Part shown: positions 26,141-36,224 of the stretch, piece after piece | Layout: each line of letters begins with the position of its first letter | Numbering within the stretch: position 1 is the first letter of the stretch | NCBI GenBank assembly: GCA_030549495.1 | Contig: JAUIRK010001021.1 | Coordinates: 124,001-188,000 of the forward strand | Direction of reading: 5' to 3' | DNA length: 64,000 nucleotides | DNA from: Nectonema munidae | Taxonomy: Eukaryota > Nematomorpha > Nectonematoida > Nectonematidae | Position numbers and translations under genes: made by a program | Notes under the pieces: model-generated | The model's database searches: none | Seen by the model: only the letters and a program-made list of their open reading frames with translations | Told to the model about the DNA's origin: nothing

Positions 26141-26510
26141 CACGGGAGGTCGGTATCGACTTCAACCGTGGTGAGCACTTCGGCCCCTTTAAGGTCTCCT
26201 GACTGTCAGGTTTCGTGTGGAGAAGTTGATGGGCTCTGAACCCAACTCCGTCCTGGGGCCTAGGCCCATGAATGATAACGTCGTTTGGGTGAAAGATGGT
26301 GGCGCCGACTGGGGAGGGGCCCGCCCGCGCCTATAAGTAAGATTACTTTGTGCAGTGGAGTGGTTCCATCCGCAAGGAGCGCAAGCGGATACCTTGGAGC
26401 GGACGTCGGAGGCCCTGACCCACTTCGAAGTTCCATCTATCACCTATATTGCCTTGCTTTTTGCCCCCGGACGTGCGCCCCTGCTTTATGAATGTTTTCG
26501 GTAAATCACC

Positions 26511-27862
26511 ATGTCAAATAATTAAAAACACAAAAATTGTGAAAGTAATTATTTTTTGTACATTTAAAATTTTTTAGATATCTCCTGCAATATATTTTTG
26601 AGCATAAGAATTTTTAAACAATAAATAATTATAACCATCCATCTAGCTTTATTCAGAGCCTAAATTTAATAAAACTTTTCTCACCATCAAAGTACATAGA
26701 CTCAAAGGAGATGTTCTTTTTAATCTGACCCAACGTACTTTTCTTGTATAATTTCTTTAAAAAAATAAAATGCTTCTCTTTTTTTGCATAATGATTGATC
26801 AAAGGCACGCCAAGTATTTTAATCATGTTTTTATTTGAAACGATAACAGTCAAGGTAACAACTCTTCACCCCAATAGATTTATTAAGTATGATGATATCC
26901 ATGACTTTTATTCTGCTTGCTATTTTTCTATAATTCCAACTTTATATTTATAAGCGTGGGTAGGATGAATATTTATTTTGTTTGCATCGTCCTCTCAGGC
27001 TTCTAATAATGATTGAAAAATAGCAGGTGCTGTGGATGAAACATTTTTTCTTTAAATAACGTTGAAACTATTTTTTCATTTTTAAAAATATCGTGGGGTA
27101 CAAATATATTAGTTCCAATTTTCTAGCATCTTTTATTGTACACAACTTGTGTATTTTCATCTTGCAAGCTTTCTTGATCATAACTTCTTTCCATCAATTG
27201 CTTCAATTTTTATTTTTAAGGCATGTATTTTTTCTTTTGACCTATTTTTCATTTATTTAAAAACTTTGAATATCAATACTTCCATATCAAGCCCCTTTTC
27301 TCTTTTTTTTTCAAAAACAAAATATCATCATCAATTTTATTTTTTTCAACTTTCATATCTTCTAGTTTTATCAAAACACCCCGTAGCCAAAAAACCATGG
27401 AATGTATTCAATCGTAATAGATGTGGCTAAAAACAACAGCGCACAGGAAGAATTATTATCTATTTGTTTTCACTATGATCTATCATATATGAGTGATTTT
27501 TCTCTCTTTTGTTGAGCTTGAAGTTAGTGTTGCGATCAGAATTACAAACAAGGTAATTTGACTGGATAAAATCCCTGCAGTTATTCGCAGCTATGCTGAG
27601 ATTTGGAGTTGAGAGTGCAAGTATGATGTTGGGTAATAATGGTTGTGTGTTTACTGAAAAAACCTTAATGATCTCTAAAACTTCATTACACATGTACTGA
27701 AGTATGCATAGTATGAAAATCAAATGAAGCAATTTTGGTTTATGTTTATGAATGTGAATTGCAGCTTTAATCATCTATACAATTACTTAAAATATATTTG
27801 TATTAAACTTATTTTAGATATAAATAGTGCCTGTTTTGCGACGCTCTCATACCCTGTGAAAG
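26511..27862. other. Gene-free stretch 5' of USP5, with a possible transposase relic on the minus strand
   Basis: On the minus strand, 26653-26910 reads VIVSNKNMIKILGVPLI ... SMYFD. This faintly resembles the LLGVP ... MSFDTT portion of transposase-like proteins common in invertebrate genomes; the resemblance is weak. The right part (about 27430-27862) should hold the USP5 promoter and leader. No TATA box could be singled out. Confidence 0.3.
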
Positions 27863-30115
27863 ATGTTTTCCCCTGTAAAAATGCCTACTTCCCAGTCCAA
27901 AGTATATAAGAAGGAATGCATGCTCTGCTTTGAAAGCGATTTGTGCAAAGAAGGCCTTTTTGTTTGTTTGGAGCGATTCTTTGCATTCGACAAAGTGCAT
28001 TTGACGAATTACAACAATGTGTGCAATGCTGACGTCTTTCTCAACGTCAAGAGGATGCGAGTGGAAGGAGGAGAAGCGAGCGAACAAGCGCCGAAGACCA
28101 AAGTGACTAAATTGGCGATAGGCGTTGAAGGCGGCTTTGATCTCGACAAAAAGAAAGAGCAGTTTGCATGTGAGTACGAAATATACGTGTATTCGCTCAA
28201 CAAGTTCTTTTCCCTTGACGACGAATCCCTGCCTGTCAACGTTAAAGAAAGTGCAAATGCGTTGATAGGCTTGGAGAGTGATGACGATATGTATAATACT
28301 CAGACACTGGTAGTTCCCTGGAATGATGAGCCAACGATTATATCCAAGCATTCTGACGATCTCTTTCAAGTTAGTGATCCGCCTAAAATTCACTACGATC
28401 TCAATAATATGGAATGCGAGGTCTGCCAGATGAAGGGTGATGGCTTATTATGGATGAATTTGTCTGATGGCAAAATTCATTGTGGTAGAAAGCAATTTGA
28501 TGGCAGTGGGGGCAATAATCACGCTTTAGAGCACTATGAAAAAACTAAATATCCTCTGGCTGTTAAACTAGGCACGATATCTTCTGATTCAACATCTGAT
28601 GTCTATTCCTATGATGAAGAAGTGATGGTATTTGATAAAAACCTACATCAGCATTTGTTACATTTTGGAATTGATTCAAAGGAATTAGTAAAGACATTCA
28701 AAGGCATGATGGAGCTTAATATTGAGCTGAACCAAAAGACCGAAGAATGGTCTCTTTTACAGGAAACCAACTCAAAGTTGGTGAAGATAGAAGGTCCTGG
28801 GTATAAAGGAATTAAAAATTTAGGCAACAGCTGTTATATTTCTTCTGTTATGCAAACGTTATTTTCGTTGGATGAATTTCACTCATTTTTTTCGGATAAT
28901 ATGCCCTCGTTCTTGAAATCAGCCATTGATAATAATGACCCATTAAATAGCCTGAATTTACAACTTTCGAAATTGAATAATGGAATATATTACAGTAACC
29001 CTGAAAACAAAGATGCCCTTTCTCTACTAACCCTGAAAAGATTAGTCGGTAAAAACCATTCTGAATTTGCTTCTTCAAAACAACAAGATTGTCTAGAATA
29101 TTTCCAATACATTCTATCATTGATTAATCGTTCAAACTCATATGAATCTCCATCAAAGTTGTTTGAGTTGGAGATAGTAGAGAAGTTGACGTTTGAAACC
29201 GCAAATAATCCAATAATTAAAATTAGAAGCGAAAATTGTCTTTCTCTTCCATTGAACTTGCAAAACGTGGATAACGAAGAAGTAATGCCAAAGACAGAGT
29301 TACTTTCGTGTATTCAGAAGCTTTTTTCCCTTGAAACCATTGAAGATTTCATTCACCCTAAATCGAAAGAAAAAGTCAAAGTAAATAAGACGTCATTTAT
29401 ACACAAATTCCCGAAATACCTGCTACTGCATATGCAGAAGTTTTCTTTCCACGTTGCACAAAATGGGTTGTATACTTCAAAGAAGCTGCAAGTCTCGTTG
29501 AATGTTCCCGATGAGATTGATTTAACCCAATATGCCTCAAATCTAAGTCAATACGAGCGCTCCCTAATGATAAATGAAAAGGACTGTTACAATAAAGAGT
29601 ATTTTCAGGAGATGTTGGCCATGGGCTTCAGTGAAAGTGCATGCAAATCTGCTCTACACGCGACAAACAACGCGAGCTTAGAAGCAGCACTGGAATACAT
29701 TTTCCTCAATCCGGATCTAATGCAAAATTCTTCCTATACCAATCACAATGATTCACTCAACCAAGCTACAGTCGATAACTTGACTGCAATGGGGTTCCAA
29801 GAGGCGATGGTTAAGGAGGCGTTGAGTAGCACGGATAACGACTTGAATCGAGCGATCGATTGGCTCGAAAGCAGGAAACACTTGAGTTTGACGCAGAATT
29901 CCACATCCAACTACGCTCACGAATCGAGTAAGGGTAAGTACAAGTTGATTGCCTGTGTCAGTCATATGGGTCCATCCGTCCAAAGTGGACACTACCTCTG
30001 CCACATTCTTAAAGAGAGTAAATGGGTTATATTCAATGATGAAAGCATTGCTATTTCACAAAATGTTCCAAAAGATTTAGCTTACCTCTACCTGTATATG
30101 AAAGTGGACAGTTGA
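27863..30115 (+). CDS. USP5: USP5 / isopeptidase T, ubiquitin carboxyl-terminal hydrolase 5
   Basis: USP5 disassembles free (unanchored) polyubiquitin chains in cytosol and nucleus, starting from the free C-terminal Gly-Gly. The 750-codon frame has the full architecture: an N-terminal cryptic UBP-like region (to about 165, with AIGVEGGFDL at 85-94), a zf-UBP finger with C185, C188, C207 and H220, the Cys box GNSCY with catalytic C324, the KQQDCLEYF motif at 406-414, two UBA domains (about 578-615 and 635-670) inserted in the catalytic domain, the His box with H710, and WVIFNDE with D726. It ends PKDLAYLYLY, as in the family. It is about 100 residues shorter than vertebrate USP5, mainly in linkers. 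The frame has no intron. ATG at 27863 opens the frame; ATG at residue 7 is an alternative. AATAAA lies 60 nt after the stop. Confidence 0.97.
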   Translation: MFSPVKMPTSQSKVYKKECMLCFESDLCKEGLFVCLERFFAFDKVHLTNYNNVCNADVFLNVKRMRVEGGEASEQAPKTKVTKLAIGVEGGFDLDKKKEQFACEYEIYVYSLNKFFSLDDESLPVNVKESANALIGLESDDDMYNTQTLVVPWNDEPTIISKHSDDLFQVSDPPKIHYDLNNMECEVCQMKGDGLLWMNLSDGKIHCGRKQFDGSGGNNHALEHYEKTKYPLAVKLGTISSDSTSDVYSYDEEVMVFDKNLHQHLLHFGIDSKELVKTFKGMMELNIELNQKTEEWSLLQETNSKLVKIEGPGYKGIKNLGNSCYISSVMQTLFSLDEFHSFFSDNMPSFLKSAIDNNDPLNSLNLQLSKLNNGIYYSNPENKDALSLLTLKRLVGKNHSEFASSKQQDCLEYFQYILSLINRSNSYESPSKLFELEIVEKLTFETANNPIIKIRSENCLSLPLNLQNVDNEEVMPKTELLSCIQKLFSLETIEDFIHPKSKEKVKVNKTSFIHKFPKYLLLHMQKFSFHVAQNGLYTSKKLQVSLNVPDEIDLTQYASNLSQYERSLMINEKDCYNKEYFQEMLAMGFSESACKSALHATNNASLEAALEYIFLNPDLMQNSSYTNHNDSLNQATVDNLTAMGFQEAMVKEALSSTDNDLNRAIDWLESRKHLSLTQNSTSNYAHESSKGKYKLIACVSHMGPSVQSGHYLCHILKESKWVIFNDESIAISQNVPKDLAYLYLYMKVDS

Positions 30116-30174
30116 GTTTCCAATGTCTTTTACTTCCTCACTTTGTATAAACGAAATTACTTTCCATATTTTTA

Positions 30175-30180
30175 AATAAA
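30175..30180 (+). terminator. Polyadenylation signal of USP5
   Basis: Canonical AATAAA about 60 nt downstream of the USP5 stop codon, at a normal distance for a short 3' UTR. Confidence 0.7.
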
Positions 30181-30189
30181 TGCTAGCGC

Positions 30190-31850
30190 AATCTTCTATA
30201 AAGTTGAATATTTCGTGAAAGTAACTTTTTTCTATTTCGCAATCTTCATACTAAACATTTTTTGATTCGCTTGATGAGTGTAGTTTATCGAAAACAAAGT
30301 TCCATATTTGTTTGGACGCTTCTGATTGGGAAATCGAGCTCAAACGGATTAGGGTTTTTTTTATTTTAAGGCTGTTTTTTTACATACCTCCATTTTAAAG
30401 CAACAACGACGAGAAACTATTTAATTTAAACTAAAAAATATAGTCATTATTTAAAAATTGATACAATACGATTTTGAGATTTATTGTATATTTATATTAT
30501 CTATTGTAAATCTCTAGTATAAACATTTTATATTATTTTTTCTCACATTCAAAAATCTTATGAAAACTCATTTGGAAAAATGAATTGCTAGCCTCAATTC
30601 AGAACGGGCCCTCTAACGGCTAGTATAATATCTTTTAAAAAATGCAACGAAGCTCAAGATCCATAATATGATTAGGAGATTTAAAATCTTGGAAAGAGTG
30701 TTCTTCCCGCTTTATAAATATTCTGATGTAGAGAACATATTTTTTGATTAAATTTATTCTTAAGTCTCTAAACTATAAAATTCGAAATTGTATATGAAAA
30801 GTCTAATGAAAATGTCTATGGTACGCAGACAGAATTCAGCACTAGACAAAAGTGACCGTATCTATTTCACATCTCTGCAGAAATAGATAAACATTCGTAG
30901 CTTGAAAAGATTTGGAAATGCTTCTAACATGCAGTCAAGCTTGCAATAACTAAAAATATCAAAAAGTTTATCTACTAATAAACAAATCGTTTGCTATAAT
31001 GTCTTAAATACAGTAAATATTCGTTGATACGAAGCGACTTGGAACAGACAATTTTGTTGAACTGAAGAAAATATCTTTTGAATGTGTTGACATGAAATAC
31101 GCGTACTTTTATTCATCGAAAAAAGTATGTGTATAATCCCCATAGAGGGTTTTTGCTTTGCAATTAAAGTTTAGTTTGAAATTTTTAATACGCCATCTTT
31201 ATAAGACTACGCGAAACATTTCCTGCAAATAAAAACTGTGTAACGTTCAAAAGTATGTCTTTATGTTTGATGAGTAAAAACATTGTGCAATAAAAAATAT
31301 GAACACAAAAACAAACGACTTTTTAATTTAAGTATAAATATTTATCAAGATCTTTCATCTTAACCCGAGTCGTCTGAGACTGTTCTTATATCAACTAGTC
31401 TCACAAGCTACCCAATGTAGTCAAAAGCACCGGTCAATTCTCTGATTGCCAGTCGTGTTATTAGACATGTTCTGCACGGCGCCGTTCGCTGACGACACTC
31501 CACACTCGTCAAGAAGGCGAGCTACCCTAGTTCAGATTTCTTTGCAAGAGATGGATTCTCCCCTGCAACTCTCTTCACAGATTGCCAATCCAGTTCTTAT
31601 CTTACTTACTCTTCACTCAATTCCTCCTCACAAGTGCGCACATTAAATGTTAGGGGAATAATTTCGAGGACAAAAAATTGATGAATATTTTGCCGAGCCG
31701 AAATCAGCTTACATAGAGTGTTGGGTTAGTGATAATAATTGAATACAAGTTAACCTAACATTAGGAATATATAAGTGCATTAGCAAGTTGGTGGTTAGGT
31801 AGTGTAGGCTGGCAGCCATTCACGTGCAGACATAATCATGGAATCAAACT
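30190..31850. other. Stretch without recognised genes
   Basis: AT-rich down to about 31300. Between 31360 and 31660 the composition is more balanced and a 66-codon open frame (31446-31646, plus) occurs; I recognise no family. Given the RNase H fragment that follows at about 31875, this part may be the leader or terminal region of a decayed retroelement. Confidence 0.35.
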
Positions 31851-31869
31851 CGCGAATACAACATATGCT

Positions 31870-31975
31870 CCACGCTCCCAAGAGATTTTTGTAGACGCCT
31901 TCTTGACTGGTTTAGGCATTACAAGGAACAACGGAGAATTTGCTCATTCCATTGCTTTTCTAGTCGAAGCGTGTT
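31870..31975 (+). pseudogene. RNase H fragment of a retroelement
   Basis: The plus strand reads QEIFVDAFLTGLGITRNNG, which parallels IFVDASLTRLGFANN in the relic at 24.7-25.5 kb. The catalytic Asp context (VDAxLTGLG) is recognisable. Only about 35 codons are preserved. Confidence 0.5.
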
Positions 31976-32100
31976 TTATGTATAAATAACCATTTTTCTG
32001 ATTTGTTCTGAGAAGAATTTTTTTCCTTGATAGCTAGAGGGTAAAAGACTTAAGGAATAAAACCAAGAAAAATTTCTTGAAAAAATTAAAAGGAAAAATC

Positions 32101-32238
32101 TTAACCCCGTTAAGGCCAAGCAAAGCAGACGATATCTAAAAAAACGCAGACGATTTATATTCAAAGTCATTGTAAAAAGCAGACGAAGATAAAATTACTT
32201 ATGTTCCAAAATAGGAACATTGGCCGTAAATGGGTTAA
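32101..32238 (-). mobile_element. 138-bp piggyBac-type MITE, copy 4 (inverted)
   Basis: Same element as at 14091-14228 and in the same orientation, with TTAA at both ends. It differs by a few substitutions (CCCCGTTAAGGCC at the left end). Confidence 0.82.
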
Positions 32239-33699
32239 AGAATTACCAAAAGTCAATTTTTATGAAGAGAGCATATTTTTAAGATAAGAGTTTAAGATCT
32301 TGTCAGAAATTAATTAATTAAAACAAAAGTTTTTCATTAAGGTTGTGCATAAAAATCTGTTCCTACGGACACCTTCTGACTACGAACAATGTTTGAATTT
32401 GCGAATTGCTTTTATAGAAAATAATATCAAACTATATTGCAATAGCGAATAACTGTGTACTGCTGATAGCTACCAGGCGTTGTAAGAATACGTGAAATTT
32501 TCTACTCGGTTTGACTTGTATATTATGCAATGATTTGTATTGAAAACGGTGATATCAATATACTTGAAAAAAATGGTATGAAGATGGGGATTTTGAAATT
32601 ATCGCACAAACAAAGCAAAATACCAAATAAGTTTTTAAAAAAATGATAGATTTATATTATTATTATTATAGAGCTGCAATGCATTATATTAGACTTGTAC
32701 ATGTTATTTATCAAATTGACATGATATAATCATACCCCTTATCGAACAGAGTGATCATACCATATCTAAACGATTATATATTTATAAATTAAAACGGGGT
32801 TTTAACCGGTAAATTGATTCCATTTTGATTTTCACTTAGCGTCTTTCTTTCAATTCTAGATGTCAAAAATACAGATGAAGAAAAGTTTGCAAGATTTATA
32901 AGCCTAAATGCACATACTTATTATTCTCAATATAAAAACACAATTATAAATACATCAAATTTATAATTAAATGTGATTTAAATATAAACACATCTGTATT
33001 TCCAACCCTGATAGAAACCATGTTAAGTAATTAGCAAGTATGTCGTCATCTATCGTATACTTTTTGTTTTTCTCGGCAAGTTTTTGCATACTTCCTACAC
33101 TTTACCTGAAGCAGAATTTTCTAAAGTGCTTGAACCATCTAAGCACTTCCAAAATAAGGCAACTGTTGACACAGTTAGACCCCAGGGTTCATGACAAAAT
33201 TTTAAGAATCTCTCGAATTTTCGTTACTAGCAGGCAACTTACAAGGCAATTATAATATAAGATAAAATGAGTCAATATAAACATCAATAAAGTTCTGGCT
33301 ACGAATGGCGAGCCTTTGCAAATAGTTCTAGCTACACGATATGTGTTATTGTTATCAAAGGGCTCAACATCGATGATGCCTCAAATGCTTCGCTTGTAAT
33401 GAAAACAACCAATCCACACTTTGAACAAAAGGATGAGTAGAGAGTCTTCTTTGAAGGGTAATCTGGACAATGAGATGTCATTTTGCGTTATAGCAAAATG
33501 ATGGAAACGAGCTTCGTAATAATTAAAAAAATAATTTTTTTAACAAATGATCCTAGCCTCTCTTGGCAAATTCCATATCTTTAGATTATAAATGTTTAAT
33601 TACTTTTACTCATAATAATCACCGAAAGAAAAAGCAATATACCTTGTAGAAATCATAATGTTACTAGACGTTTTCAAGATTGAAAATCGCGGGTTTTCT
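32239..33699. other. AT-rich stretch, nothing recognised
   Basis: The only sizeable frame is 33040-33255 (plus, 71 codons). It begins with a hydrophobic stretch but has no neighbour or motif to support it as a gene. Confidence 0.4.
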
Positions 33700-33864
33700 C
33701 AGTGGCGTAGCCAGAGGGGGGGCAGTGCTCCCCCCCCCCCCCCCCCAATACCTTTTCCCCCCCCCCCCCCCCCCCCAAATAATTTTATTTCCAATATGCT
33801 TGCCCCCCTAAATTCCTTGCATGCCCCCCCCCCCCCCAACTTCCATTTTTTGGCTACGCCACTG
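33700..33864 (+). mobile_element. 165-bp hAT-type MITE with poly-C interior and perfect target duplication
   Basis: Inverted termini CAGTGGCGTAGCCAGAGGGG and TTTGGCTACGCCACTG are flanked on both sides by GGTTTTCT (33692-33699 and 33865-33872), an exact 8-bp duplication. The interior is mostly C tracts of 14-18 bases. Termini beginning CAGTGGCGTAGCCA recur widely in animal hAT families. The perfect duplication argues for a fairly recent insertion. Confidence 0.9.
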
Positions 33865-33872
33865 GGTTTTCT

Positions 33873-36160
33873 TCAGATAACTCCGCGTTTTTGTAGAAAA
33901 ATCATAAGTTGAATCAGGAAACTTTTACTAAAATCTGCATATTTTGCTTAGTAGATGATAAAATAGTAAATAAACAGAAAAATAAAATAAAAATAAATTT
34001 TAAATATTTCACTGGTATTTGACTAAGAACTATAAAAAGAAGTCCTATGAAAATATATTTGTAAACAGTGAGCACATAAATAAAAAGGTATTAAACGAGT
34101 TCATAAAATAATGCTTTGAAGGAACTAATGGCGCATAATTGAACACAACTAACATAAACGAGAAAGAAAAATATATTTGTTGCGAAATTTTGATATGAAA
34201 TATCATGCTCAGTTTTGTACAGTAAATGCTGGCGATATTTCATAGGGTTGAGATGTTAAATATTAGTCGTATATCACATATTGATATTAAATTATTTTCC
34301 CAATCATTATAAATATTTTAAATCATTCATTAAAAATAAATACATTTCAGTTTATTATATATTTATGATCGTACTCATCCCCAAATTTATTACTTTTTCC
34401 CAGGTACCCTAATGTTAAAATTTATTGTATACTGAGAATATATAAAAAAAATTGGGGAAGTTAGAATACTGAATTTAGAACAATTTTAAAAGCAAAACAA
34501 TATGTTAAACTGCCAAAAAAATCGTGGAAAACGCGTTGGTAAATTTATTTCAGTTTTCAAAATGGAGATTAAATTTGCAAAAGATTAGAACAAAATTTTA
34601 AGTACCGCAACGAAGATATGAACTAAGCAGATCAATTTGATCAGAAGACTGAATTTAAAATGACGAGAAATTTAAACCATGATAGATATGATTAATTTGC
34701 TGGTGAATAACTGCTGGATTATCCATAAATACTATTAATCAAAAAATCCTTGTGATCAGTTAGGTTTGAGAAGAAAAATTTAGGAATACTTGTGTTTTGA
34801 TTTTGATTCGCCAAAATGTAGAAGATGCCTTTGAATACAATTACCAGATATACAAACCCAGATAAAAGTGGTATAAGATGGCATTGTAAAGAATGTGAGT
34901 TACTATGTGAACAGTGAATTCCATAGTATTTGAAATGCTTGAAAAAAGACAACCAACATTGTAAATAATAACATAATTTTTATCTTTATTTTGAAACGAT
35001 TTTTTCTTTAATTTAACATTGCATTAACGAATCTTAAAAAATACCTCAACTTATTTTCTTGGCCTATTCAGAAAAACCTGTAGAACAAAGAGATAACGGA
35101 TTTATGTTGTTAAGTTTATCGAAATAATTTTTAATTGCAAAATAAATTGAAGATGCAGTAGTTTGATTGAAAGCTATATTTATATTCTGATTCGTTTATC
35201 CAATTGAATGAGTTTCACATTTTCTAACAGAGAATTAATCCAAACTTAATAACTTTGCAATCACCTAGCAGTATATTAATATAAGCATCCTTTTAAAGAA
35301 AGATGACTTAGATAAACTGTCTGCAGGTTCATAACTTCTTTCAAGGTGAATTGTTTTAAGTTTCTTAGCGAAACTTATCAAGTACTCAGAGTACGAATGC
35401 TGAGAAGAATGACGAAAAAAGACAAAATAGAAACGAGATAGTAGCAAATATCCTAAAAGTGGCAAACGCTACTCGAGAATGTTCAGGAAATGATTGAAAG
35501 CGTATGAGCATGTGAAAAGAAGATTGATTGCACGATGAAGAAGGCCTAGGCACTAAAGAAAAAATTGCATCAATGCAGAAAAAGGATTCAAATTTTAAAG
35601 TTGGGTCAAATAGCTATTTTTTTAGTTGTCAGTATTGCATCCAAGGGAAGAATAATATCTTCCACAGCTGGTAGGGATAGTCACGATCGGGAATCGAACA
35701 CAGACCAATTGGATTGAGACTCCTCTACGCCCTCACCTTTGTAATAGAAAAAATAAAGAACTAAAATAGCGATTTGAAATTAAAAAAAGTCATTTTCAAG
35801 GAATAAAATCTGGGAAATCGTACACGAGTGATTTCTTTAAAAATAAACACAAAATCGCTTAAACTAATTCCAGAAGCATAAAAACGTGTGTGTTTATATT
35901 AATTTTGTTTCCCCAGACTAAAAATAATGATTCTCCCTTGTTTTAAACACAGTTAAGAAGTAAAATTTGGTTTTAATCTAAAAATAAAGAAGGAAGTAGA
36001 CTTTAAAATAATGATTTGATACTTAATTTTTATGAAAAAACTCGATGCAAACCAAGGTTTTCTCCATTTCCAATATCTGAACAAAAATTATTTTTAGAAA
36101 TCTAAAATAAAAGGATCATTGTCATTTTGTCAACTTAATGCGCAAAATATTTTTTAAAAG
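33873..36160. other. Gene-free stretch with a possible SINE
   Basis: At 35690-35740, read on the minus strand, TGTGTTCGATTCCC is a good Pol III B box, and GGGCGTAGAGGAGTC lies about 20 nt upstream of it. This may be the tRNA-like head of a SINE. Everything else is AT-rich with no supported gene. Confidence 0.35.
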
Positions 36161-36166
36161 TTTATT
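36161..36166 (-). terminator. Polyadenylation signal of MCRS1
   Basis: AATAAA on the minus strand about 60 nt downstream of the MCRS1 stop codon. Confidence 0.6.
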
Positions 36167-36224
36167 TTAACATAATTTAAATATGAGTGAGTGTTCTCAT
36201 CTCGTTAATGGCAAATAAGGGCGT

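Larger units (their letters stand above)
23860..26510 (-). mobile_element. GC-rich retrotransposon relic with RT and RNase H (DIRS-like or Gypsy-like)
   Basis: This block is much richer in GC than its surroundings and codes on the minus strand. From 26140 down to 25491, two overlapping frames give acidic gag-like protein. RT and RNase H pieces then follow down to about 24660. A basic Gln/Lys-rich stretch is readable near 24200-24390. TGGCGCCGACTGGGGA at 26299 resembles a tRNA primer-binding site, and TATA-like words lie near 24378 and 26332. No LTRs or split direct repeats were identified, so the class is open. Frameshifts, in-frame stops and an internal RT deletion show that it is dead. Confidence 0.72.
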
